Assembly: GCA_036562265.1 (NCBI GenBank)
Contig: DATCKS010000186.1
Location: 1 to 9,275 of the forward strand
Length of the DNA stretch: 9,275 bases
Direction of reading: 5' to 3'
From: DASVDK01 sp036562265 [NCBI: Thermodesulfobacteriota bacterium]
GTDB lineage: Bacteria; DASVDK01
Position numbers and translations under genes: made by a program. The notes under the pieces were generated by a model that saw only the letters and a list, made by a program, of their open reading frames with translations, was not told where the DNA came from and did no database searches. This document shows, one piece after another, positions 1-5,176 of this stretch. Numbering within the stretch: the first letter of the stretch is position 1; every line of letters begins with the position of its first letter.

Positions 1-1215
1 GGCGCTGAGGATCATGAGCCCGCGGGCGAGCGCCGCCTGCTGCACCGCCTTCGCCCGTGCGGCGTCGGGCGTCCTCGTTCGCGGGTCCTTGACGAACTCG
101 AGCGCCTGCATGGCGCCGACCCCGCGCGCCTCGCCGATGAACGGGAAGCGCTCGGCGAAGCGCTGGAAGCGCTCGCCCACGACCGCGCCGATGCGCGCGG
201 CGCGCTCGACGAGCCGCTCCGACTCGAAGACGTCCAGCACGGCCAGCGCCGCCGCGCACGCCACCGGGTTGCCGCCGTACGTGCTGCCGAGACCGCCGAC
301 CTGCGGCGCGTCCATGAGGTCCGCCCGGCCGGTGACGGCGGCGAGCGGCAGCCCGCCGGCGAGCGACTTGGCCAGCGCCGTGAGGTCGGCGTGGATGCCG
401 GCGTGCTCCATGCCGAACATCCGACCGGTCCGACCGAAGCCGGTCTGGACCTCGTCGACGACGAGGACCGAGCCGTTGCGCGTGCAGAAGGCGCGCAGCG
501 CCTTCAGGCACTCGGGCGGCACGGGCAGGAAGCCCCCTTCGCCCGCGACCGGTTCGACGACGACCGCGGCGACCGACGCCGGAGCGACCGTCGCGAGGAG
601 GTGTTCGGCGAACCAGTCCTCCCAGCCTTCTGCCGAGGTGATCGTGGCGGCGGCCGGGTCGCGGTACGGGTGCGGCAGGTGGTAGACCTCCGGCGCGAAG
701 GGACCGAAGCCGGCCTTGTAGGGATGGACCTTCCCGGTGAGCGTCATCCCGAGGAGCGTGCGGCCGTGGAACGAGTGTTCGAAGGCGACGACGGCCGGCC
801 GGCCGGTTGCCGCGCGGGCGATCTTGACGGCGTTCTCGACCGCCTCGGCGCCGCTGTTGACGAGGACCGTCTTCTTCGGGCCGGGACCCGGCACCAGCGC
901 GTTCAGCCGCTCGCAGAGGGCGATGTAGGGCTCGTAGGCGGCGACGGGGAAGCACGTGTGGGTGAGCCGCCGGACCTGGGCCTCGACCGCGGCGACCACC
1001 TTCGGGTGCGCGTGGCCGACGTTGAGCGTGCCGATGCCGCCGGTGAAGTCGATGTACGTGCGGCCGTCCACGTCCGTGAGCCTGGCGCCGGCGGCGTGCG
1101 CCGCCGCGACCGGGAGGCTCACGGCCACGCCGCGCGCGACAGCCTGCTCCCGGCGCGCCAGCAGGCGCGCGGTCTGCGTCGAGGCCTGGGTGTCCGGTCC
1201 GGTGCTCGTCGACAT
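1..1215 (-). CDS. gabT: 4-aminobutyrate aminotransferase (class III, PLP-dependent), C-terminus outside the window
   Basis: Class III aminotransferase that would transfer the amino group of GABA (or a related omega-amino acid) to 2-oxoglutarate, giving succinate semialdehyde and glutamate in the cytoplasm. 405 residues are visible; E. coli GabT has about 426, so only the end is missing. Signatures in order: GIGTLNVGHAHP near the N-terminus, NSGAEAVENAVKIAR (PLP phosphate region), VVDEVQTGFGRTG with the PLP-ring Asp254, and AKSLAGGLPL with the Schiff-base Lys283, followed by GGLGSTYGGNPVACAAAL. Start: the ATG at 1215 has GGGAGG (minus strand, 1221-1226) 5 bases upstream. An in-frame ATG at 1257 would add 14 residues but lacks a good ribosome site. 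A TTGACA promoter lies upstream. Closely related omega-transaminases (acetylornithine, beta-alanine) cannot be excluded, but the AKSLAGG/GGLGSTYGGNP blocks are GabT-like. It is divergent from the gene at 1446; its own operon partners would lie left of the window. Confidence 0.93.
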   Translation of the reverse strand, partial: MSTSTGPDTQASTQTARLLARREQAVARGVAVSLPVAAAHAAGARLTDVDGRTYIDFTGGIGTLNVGHAHPKVVAAVEAQVRRLTHTCFPVAAYEPYIALCERLNALVPGPGPKKTVLVNSGAEAVENAVKIARAATGRPAVVAFEHSFHGRTLLGMTLTGKVHPYKAGFGPFAPEVYHLPHPYRDPAAATITSAEGWEDWFAEHLLATVAPASVAAVVVEPVAGEGGFLPVPPECLKALRAFCTRNGSVLVVDEVQTGFGRTGRMFGMEHAGIHADLTALAKSLAGGLPLAAVTGRADLMDAPQVGGLGSTYGGNPVACAAALAVLDVFESERLVERAARIGAVVGERFQRFAERFPFIGEARGVGAMQALEFVKDPRTRTPDAARAKAVQQAALARGLMILSA

Positions 1216-1281
1216 GGAATCCTCCCGGAAGCGTCGTCGTTCGAGAGTCGCCGTCATGGTCCCGGCGCTCGCGAATGTCGC

Positions 1282-1311
1282 AGCGTAGAGCCCGGGCAAG
1301 AGGCTTGTCAA
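1282..1311 (-). promoter_or_regulatory. Sigma70-like promoter of gabT
   Basis: Read on the minus strand, TTGACA (1306-1311, perfect -35) is followed after 18 bases by TACGCT (1282-1287, plausible -10). Transcription would begin near 1275, leaving a leader of about 60 bases before the ATG at 1215. A perfect TTGACA in such GC-rich DNA at the right place is good evidence; the -10 box matches only 3 of 6 consensus positions. Confidence 0.6.
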
Positions 1312-1385
1312 CGCGGGCTTGCGAGCGAGGGACCGGTCGGCGCCGTCCCCCCGGGACGAGCCGGCGTCCATACCGGCCCGGTCCG

Positions 1386-1399
1386 GGCATGCGGCTTGC
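1386..1399 (+). promoter_or_regulatory. Sigma54 (RpoN)-type promoter upstream of the membrane-protein gene
   Basis: GGCATGCGGCTTGC matches the sigma54 consensus TGGCAC-G-N4-TTGC with exact spacing between the -24 GG and -12 GC dinucleotides; the next base is T as in the consensus TTGCW. Deviations are G for the leading T and T for the final C of GGCAC. The start point would be near 1411, about 35 bases before the ATG at 1446. A copy differing at one of 14 positions stands upstream of the gene at 2657. No RpoN activator gene is visible in the window. Confidence 0.65.
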
Positions 1400-1414
1400 T
1401 CCCGTAAGGGGGGT

Positions 1415-1430
1415 GACAGCCTGAGCTGTC
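1415..1430 (+). promoter_or_regulatory. Stem-loop at the predicted mRNA 5' end, abutting the ribosome site
   Basis: Perfect 6-bp stem GACAGC / GCTGTC with loop CTGA. It begins about 4 bases after the sigma54 start point predicted near 1411 and ends one base before the ribosome site GAGAGG (1431-1436). A shorter CCC-GTAA-GGG hairpin (1401-1410) lies just before it, mostly upstream of the start point. It could protect the 5' end or tune ribosome access. It does not match a riboswitch class I recognise. Confidence 0.4.
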
Positions 1431-1445
1431 GAGAGGACCTTTGGG

Positions 1446-2201
1446 ATGACCATGGAGACGACACGGGTCGAACGTGTCGATGCCGGGGCGCCGGGCTGGC
1501 AGAAGGTGCGCTGGGGCGCCGTGTTCGCCGGCCTCGTCATCGCCCTCGTCACGCAGATGCTGCTCACCGTCCTGGGCGTCGCCGTCGGGCTGACCGCTGT
1601 CGATCCCCGCCAGGGAACCCCCGGCTCGGAGTTCGGATGGGGCGCTGCCGTCTGGGGGGTGGTGAGCCTCCTCTGCTCCCTCTTCGTCGGCGGCTACGTG
1701 GCCGGCCGCCTGTCCGGCGTCTTCCGGAAGGGCGAGGGGGCGATGAACGGCGTCCTCGTCTGGGCGCTCCTCATGCTCGCGACCGTGTGGCTCGTGAGTT
1801 CCGGCGTCGGCTCGCTCCTGTCCGGGGCCTTCTCGGTCGTTGCCGGCGTGACGCAGGCGGCCGGGACCGCCGTCGCGCAGGGCGCCGCTGCCGGTGCCGC
1901 CTCGGGGCAGGACGTCGCGGGCCAGGCCCAACGATCGGCCGAGCAGGCCGGCGTCGACGTCGACCGGCTCAAGCAACAGGCGCAGCAGGCCGCCGAGCGG
2001 GCGCAGCAGACCGTGCAGCAACTCGGTCAGTCGGGATCGGCCGCCAGCCAGCAGGCGAGAGAGACCGCCGCGACGGCGACCGAGTACGCCGCGACCGGGG
2101 CGTGGGTGCTCCTCGTGGCCGCCCTCCTCGGGCTGGCCGTGGCCGCCTGGGGCGGCGCGACCGGGGCGCGCGACGTGGACCGGGTCCGCGTGAAGGCGTG
2201 A
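1446..2201 (+). CDS. Four-pass membrane protein with Ala/Gln-rich helical segment (YrzE/'PhnA-like' type, function unknown)
   Basis: 251 residues. Hydrophobic stretches at about 24-49, 66-87, 100-134 (possibly two passes) and 217-240 indicate an integral inner-membrane protein. The front half, with RWGAVFAGLVIAL, GGYVAGRLSG and the NGVLVWALL region, resembles a widespread uncharacterised family often labelled YrzE-like or 'PhnA-like'; this is recognition from memory. Between the third and last membrane segments, residues 135-215 contain no hydrophobic segment and are rich in Ala and Gln (DRLKQQAQQAAERAQQTVQQ), predicting a long amphipathic or coiled-coil helix outside the bilayer. Start: ATG 1446 has GAGAGG at 1431-1436, spacing 9; a second ATG two codons later is possible. 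A sigma54-type promoter and a hairpin precede it, and the cupin gene begins two bases after its stop. No catalytic residues are evident; a scaffold or envelope-stress role is a guess. Confidence 0.85.
   Translation: MTMETTRVERVDAGAPGWQKVRWGAVFAGLVIALVTQMLLTVLGVAVGLTAVDPRQGTPGSEFGWGAAVWGVVSLLCSLFVGGYVAGRLSGVFRKGEGAMNGVLVWALLMLATVWLVSSGVGSLLSGAFSVVAGVTQAAGTAVAQGAAAGAASGQDVAGQAQRSAEQAGVDVDRLKQQAQQAAERAQQTVQQLGQSGSAASQQARETAATATEYAATGAWVLLVAALLGLAVAAWGGATGARDVDRVRVKA
2192..2196 (+). promoter_or_regulatory. Ribosome site that decides the cupin start
   Basis: GAAGG lies inside the last codons of the upstream gene, 7 bases before GTG 2204. The alternative in-frame GTG at 2198 overlaps the upstream stop as GTGA but is only one base from this site, so 2204 is preferred. 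Either way translation is probably coupled to the membrane-protein gene. Confidence 0.5.
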
Positions 2202-2203
2202 CC

Positions 2204-2548
2204 GTGGGCGACACCACCGTCAAGAAGGTCGACTCGAGGCACTCGCCGCGCGGGCCCGGAGGGCAGAAATACCTGGCCTCGGGCAAGAGCGTGTCGATGC
2301 GGCTGTGGGAGCGCGAGCCGCCGGGCGACGTGAAGCCCGCCTCGCGCCGGGACTACGAGACGGTCGGCTACGTGATCGAGGGCAAGGCGGAGCTGATGAT
2401 CGAGGGCCAGACGGTCCGCCTGGAGCCGGGCAACTCGTGGGTCGTGCCGCGCGGCGCCGACCACGCCTACCGGATCCTCGAACCGTTCACCGCGGTCGAG
2501 GCGACGTCTCCGCCGTCGCACGTGCACGGGCGAGACGAGGAGCCGTGA
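2204..2548 (+). CDS. Small single-domain cupin protein
   Basis: 114 residues from a GTG start. Residues about 50-100 form one cupin_2 barrel: DYETVGYVIEGKAEL (motif 1 region), IEGQTVRLEPGNSWVVPRG, then ADHAYRI with the motif 2 His87, and the family-typical FTAVEATSPP. The usual HxH metal ligands of motif 1 (G-x5-HxH-x3-4-E-x6-G) are missing; the equivalent stretch reads KPASRRDYETVGYV, so only one of the standard metal-binding histidines is obvious. It may be a ligand-binding or regulatory cupin, or bind metal atypically. It begins two bases after the membrane protein's stop, so the two products may act together. The frame reads through a long upstream open stretch, but the cupin homology begins only here. 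Substrate unknown. Confidence 0.85.
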   Translation: MGDTTVKKVDSRHSPRGPGGQKYLASGKSVSMRLWEREPPGDVKPASRRDYETVGYVIEGKAELMIEGQTVRLEPGNSWVVPRGADHAYRILEPFTAVEATSPPSHVHGRDEEP

Positions 2549-2580
2549 CGTCGAGATCGCATGCAGCCAGGCGACCCCGC

Positions 2581-2594
2581 GGCATCCGGCTTGC
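2581..2594 (+). promoter_or_regulatory. Second sigma54 (RpoN)-type promoter, upstream of the 94-residue membrane protein
   Basis: GGCATCCGGCTTGC has the -24/-12 spacing of sigma54 promoters and equals the element at 1386-1399 at 13 of 14 positions. The start point would be near 2606, about 50 bases before the ATG at 2657. The base before is C rather than T and the base after TTGC is G rather than A/T, so it may be weaker than the first. It lies in the 108-base gap after the cupin gene. Confidence 0.55.
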
Positions 2595-2656
2595 GTGCCG
2601 CCGGTCGCACCACCCGAGCAGGCCGACGGCTCCGGCGAGCGAAAGGAGTATCGAGC

Positions 2657-2941
2657 ATGGCGAGAACCTTCGAGCGAACCGAGCAGGCGGGCGCGGAGGC
2701 CGGGCAGTACACCGAAGGCCGCGTGGCCAAGATGATCGAGAGCCAGACCAGCAAGCTCCCCTCGGACGTCTGGCTGTGGGCCGCGGGGGCGTCGATCCTC
2801 GGGTCGCTCGCGCTCCAGTGCAGCGGCCAGCGGCAGGCGAGCCTCTTCGTGGGGCAGTGGGCGCCGACGTTCCTCATCCTCGGCCTGTACAACAAGATGG
2901 TGAAGGAGTTGGGGTCGGACCGGATGGACCGGACGGCCTGA
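2657..2941 (+). CDS. Small conserved two-pass membrane protein, function unknown
   Basis: 94 residues with a polar N-terminus (1-37), a hydrophobic segment at about 38-54 ([17 protein letters not shown]), a short loop CSGQRQ, and a second segment at about 61-78 ([18 protein letters not shown]), ending in a charged tail [13 protein letters not shown]. The combination [12 protein letters not shown] ... [15 protein letters not shown] recalls a small unnamed protein family seen in Acidobacteria and Bacteroidetes; this is from memory. Start: ATG 2657 is 8 bases after the strong site GAAAGGAG (2641-2648); the frame is open upstream to 2561 but without a comparable signal. It has its own sigma54-type element at 2581-2594. 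The hairpin topology would place both ends on the same side of the membrane. No catalytic residues are apparent. Confidence 0.85.
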   Translation: MARTFERTEQAGAEAGQYTEGRVAKMIESQTSKLPSDVWLWAAGASILGSLALQCSGQRQASLFVGQWAPTFLILGLYNKMVKELGSDRMDRTA

Positions 2942-2975
2942 CGAGACGCCGCGGCGCCGCCGGCGCGGACTCACG

Positions 2976-2995
2976 CGTCCGGCCGCGCCGGGACG
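2976..2995 (+). terminator. GC-rich hairpin after the small membrane protein, without a T-run
   Basis: CGTCC-GGC / GCC-(G)-GGACG with loop CGC forms an 8-bp stem with one bulged G, 35 bases after the stop codon. There is no T tract, so it is at most a weak or factor-assisted terminator. Other GC-rich inverted repeats (for example CCGGCGCCGG near 3018) occur in the same gap and may be compositional chance. Confidence 0.2.
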
Positions 2996-3050
2996 GGCGG
3001 GGGGCCGTGTAGCCGGTCCGGCGCCGGCGGGCGCGCGAGGAGAAGCCCTC

Positions 3051-3896
3051 ATGGGCACGATCACCACCAGGGACGGCACGCAGATCTATTACAAGGACTG
3101 GGGCAAGGGCCAGCCGGTCGTCTTCAGCCACGGCTGGCCGCTCTCGGCCGACGCCTGGGACGATCAGATGCTCTTTCTCGCCGACCGGGGCTACCGGACG
3201 ATCGCGCACGACCGTCGCGGCCACGGCCGCTCGAGCCAGCCGTCGACCGGCAACGACATGGACACCTACGCCGACGACCTCGCGGCCCTGATCGAGGCGC
3301 TCGACCTCACGGACGCGGCGCTGGTCGGACACTCCACGGGTGGCGGCGAGGTCGCCCGCTACATCGGCCGCCACGGGACCGGGCGGGTGGCCAGGGTGGT
3401 CCTCGTCGCGGCCGTGCCGCCGATCATGGTGAAGTCCGAGGCCAACCCCGAGGGCCTGCCGATGGAGGTGTTCGACGACCTGCGGAGCGCCCTCCTCAGG
3501 GACCGCTCGCAGTTCTACCGGGACCTCGCGCCGAAGTTCTACGGCGCCAACAGACCCGGCGCCCGGGTTTCGCAGGGGACGCTCGACCAGTTCTGGCTCT
3601 GGAGCATGCAGGCCGGTCTCAAGAACGCCTACGACTGCATCAAGGCGTTCTCCGAAACCGATTTCACCACGGACCTCGAGGCGTTCGACGTCCCGACCCT
3701 GGTCGTGCACGGCGAGGACGACCAGATCGTGCCCGTCAAGGACTCGGCGAGGAAATCGGCGAAGGTGATCCGGGGCGCGAAGGAGATCTACTACCCCGGC
3801 CAGCCGCACGGCCTCACCGCCACCCACAAGGAACAGGTCAACGCCGACCTGCTCGCGTTCCTCGCGGGACGGACGAGCGCGCGCGGCGCCGCCTGA
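3051..3896 (+). CDS. Alpha/beta hydrolase, cofactor-free (non-heme) chloroperoxidase family
   Basis: 281 residues, full length for this family (about 275). All catalytic features are visible: the oxyanion region [12 protein letters not shown] (25-36), nucleophile Ser95 in GHSTGGGE, Asp224 in HGEDDQIVP, and His253 in [10 protein letters not shown]. The body carries the family-typical HDRRGHGRS and KFYG stretches. Such enzymes are serine hydrolases or perhydrolases acting on esters or lactones; halogenation in vitro is a side reaction through peracids. There is no signal peptide, so it is cytoplasmic. Start: ATG 3051 has GAGGAG at 3037-3042, spacing 8. It lies 109 bases downstream of the small membrane protein, so it may be read from that transcript or from a promoter I cannot identify. 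It converges with the minus-strand cyclase gene, only 2 bp between stops. Natural substrate unknown. Confidence 0.93.
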   Translation: MGTITTRDGTQIYYKDWGKGQPVVFSHGWPLSADAWDDQMLFLADRGYRTIAHDRRGHGRSSQPSTGNDMDTYADDLAALIEALDLTDAALVGHSTGGGEVARYIGRHGTGRVARVVLVAAVPPIMVKSEANPEGLPMEVFDDLRSALLRDRSQFYRDLAPKFYGANRPGARVSQGTLDQFWLWSMQAGLKNAYDCIKAFSETDFTTDLEAFDVPTLVVHGEDDQIVPVKDSARKSAKVIRGAKEIYYPGQPHGLTATHKEQVNADLLAFLAGRTSARGAA

Positions 3897-3898
3897 AC

Positions 3899-4927
3899 CT
3901 AGACGATCGCGATCGGCGACCCCGGCGACCCGGTGGCGCCCTTCAGCTTGAGCGGGACGAACATCAGGAGGAACTCCCGGACGTCGTTGGCGACCAGCAC
4001 CTCGGTGGCGCAGTTCTCGTGGTTGTAGATGCCGTTGCGGGTGATGAACTCCTGGTGCACCGGGAAGACGAGCTTCGGGTTGGGGTTCGGCACCACCTCG
4101 ATCCCCCACTGGTCCGCCCCGCACATGACGATCTGCTGCGACACGAACCACTTCGCCGCGTCCATGCCGATGCCGGGCTCGCTGGCGGTGAAGGCGGCGT
4201 TGTCCTTCATCCAGAGCGAGCCCCAGCCGGTGTGGATGTAGACCGCGTCGCCCGGCGTGATCTCAAGCTTCGCCTTCTGCAGGGTCGCCTCGAGGTCCGC
4301 GACGCTGATCTCGTACTTCGGCGGCAGCATCTTCATCCCCTTGGCCGCCGCCACGTCGAGGAGGAGGCCGCGGGTGACGATGGGCCCGACGTTGTGCACG
4401 CCGAGCCGCCTGAAGCCGTCGCTGCCGCCCGCGCCGTTCGGGTCCCACATGTCCGAGAGGGTGATGCCGTTGTAGAACCGGTCGCCGATGCCGATGTGGG
4501 CGAGGCCGTCGAACTGCGTGCCGACCTGGCTGATCTGCGTGAAGAGGATGTCGTCGTTGTACGTGAGCTTGTTGTCGCCCATGGGGCCGGCGGGCGACGG
4601 CGTGTGCAGCGCGTACGTACGGTTGCCGAAGATCGGCATCCCTTTTTCGTAGGTCCGGCCGAACTCGAGCACCTTGCCCTGCTTCACCAGGCGGATCGCC
4701 TCGAGCACCTTGGTCGGCGTGATCCGGTTCGCCGCGCCCCGCTCGTCGTCGGGGCCGAAGGGGCTGCGCAGCGTCTCCTGCGCCTCGGCCGCGGCCGCGT
4801 CGAGCAGGGCTGGCGCCGCGGCCGTCGCGGCGGCAAGCCCGATCCTCGCGAGGAACTCGCGGCGCGTATGGCCTTCGTGGAGCTCGAACAGGGATCCGGC
4901 GCCCTCACCACCCTCGACGTCGCGCAT
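3899..4927 (-). CDS. Tat-exported cyclase-family (PF04199, kynurenine formamidase-like) hydrolase
   Basis: 342 residues. A twin-arginine signal lies at 21-49: T-R22-R23-E-F-L, then a hydrophobic Ala-rich stretch and a likely AEA cleavage site before Q50, so the mature enzyme is periplasmic or envelope-bound. The mature part has the larger PF04199 layout: FGPDDERGAANRIT (57-70), metal-motif region QVGTQFDGLAHIG (134-146), GDAVYIHTGWG (226-236), and the C-terminal PLKLKGATGSPGSPIAIV. The standard HxGTHxDxPxH motif appears with Gln at 134 and 138, while Asp140 and His144 remain. This seems to be a subfamily variant rather than decay, because the protein is otherwise intact. Relatives hydrolyse amide or lactone bonds; the substrate is unknown. 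Start: ATG 4927 with AGGAGG (4937-4942), spacing 9. It is divergent from tldD. It is not clearly linked to kynurenine metabolism, since no other kyn genes are present. Confidence 0.9.
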   Translation of the reverse strand: MRDVEGGEGAGSLFELHEGHTRREFLARIGLAAATAAAPALLDAAAAEAQETLRSPFGPDDERGAANRITPTKVLEAIRLVKQGKVLEFGRTYEKGMPIFGNRTYALHTPSPAGPMGDNKLTYNDDILFTQISQVGTQFDGLAHIGIGDRFYNGITLSDMWDPNGAGGSDGFRRLGVHNVGPIVTRGLLLDVAAAKGMKMLPPKYEISVADLEATLQKAKLEITPGDAVYIHTGWGSLWMKDNAAFTASEPGIGMDAAKWFVSQQIVMCGADQWGIEVVPNPNPKLVFPVHQEFITRNGIYNHENCATEVLVANDVREFLLMFVPLKLKGATGSPGSPIAIV

Positions 4928-4958
4928 CGGCGTTGACCTCCTCGAGGCGCACGTGGAC

Positions 4959-4988
4959 AGGCTCTCGCGTGGCCGGCCCTGCTGTCAA
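4959..4988 (-). promoter_or_regulatory. Candidate promoter of the cyclase gene
   Basis: Minus strand: TTGACA (4983-4988, perfect -35), an 18-base spacer, then GAGCCT (4959-4964), a poor -10. The start would be near 4951, leaving a leader of about 24 bases that contains the AGGAGG ribosome site. The weak -10 suggests dependence on an activator or a mistaken assignment. Confidence 0.35.
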
Positions 4989-4991
4989 TCG

Positions 4992-5008
4992 CTGCGACGA
5001 GGTCGCAG
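4992..5008. promoter_or_regulatory. Perfect dyad CTGCGAC-GAG-GTCGCAG, candidate operator
   Basis: Two 7-base arms with a 3-base centre, 3 bases upstream of the TTGACA box of the cyclase gene. The position suits an activator of the cyclase or a shared regulator of the divergent cyclase/tldD region. No regulator gene is present in the window, so the cognate protein is unknown. A transcript hairpin is unlikely because the dyad lies upstream of the predicted start. Confidence 0.4.
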
Positions 5009-5106
5009 GACGGCGCGCGGCCGGCGACGTGGGTCGGGTCGCGCTCGGCAGGTGTAAGCGCGTGATCCGACAGCGGTTTTCGCGCCGTTCCCGGGATCTG
5101 GTCCGC

Positions 5107-5135
5107 TGGCTTCGCCCGCGCGCCTCTGCTACGCT
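5107..5135 (+). promoter_or_regulatory. Weak candidate promoter of the tldD operon
   Basis: TGGCTT (5107-5112), a 17-base spacer, then TACGCT (5130-5135) preceded by TGC as in extended -10 boxes. The same TACGCT hexamer serves as the -10 of the better gabT promoter. The -35 match is poor, so this is tentative. The leader to the ATG at 5177 would be about 35 bases. Confidence 0.3.
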
Positions 5136-5176
5136 TCCACCTTCGCCCGTCGACACGCGAGGAGTCGATCACCGTC

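Noticed and set aside
801-814. GGCCGGCCGGTTGC as a third sigma54-like site
   Set aside because: GG and GC have the right spacing, but the CA of GGCA is missing and it lies inside gabT on the opposite strand; GC-rich chance match.
14-1407. Plus-strand frames opposite gabT (223 and 338 codons)
   Set aside because: The minus strand encodes an unmistakable GabT across this stretch, and the plus-strand products show only biased composition.
1401-1430. A guanidine-II (mini-ykkC) riboswitch because of two tandem hairpins
   Set aside because: That class needs ACGR loops in both hairpins; the loops here are GTAA and CTGA.
2027-3079. A 350-codon minus-strand frame across the cupin and small membrane protein genes
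   Set aside because: It lies opposite recognisable cupin and membrane proteins, and the product is Arg/Pro-rich without motifs.
3904-3915. Palindrome CGATCGCGATCG at the convergent gene ends as a bidirectional terminator
   Set aside because: It lies inside the last codons of the cyclase gene, has no loop-forming spacer and no T-run. It is explained by coding of the C-terminal Ile-Ala-Ile-Val.
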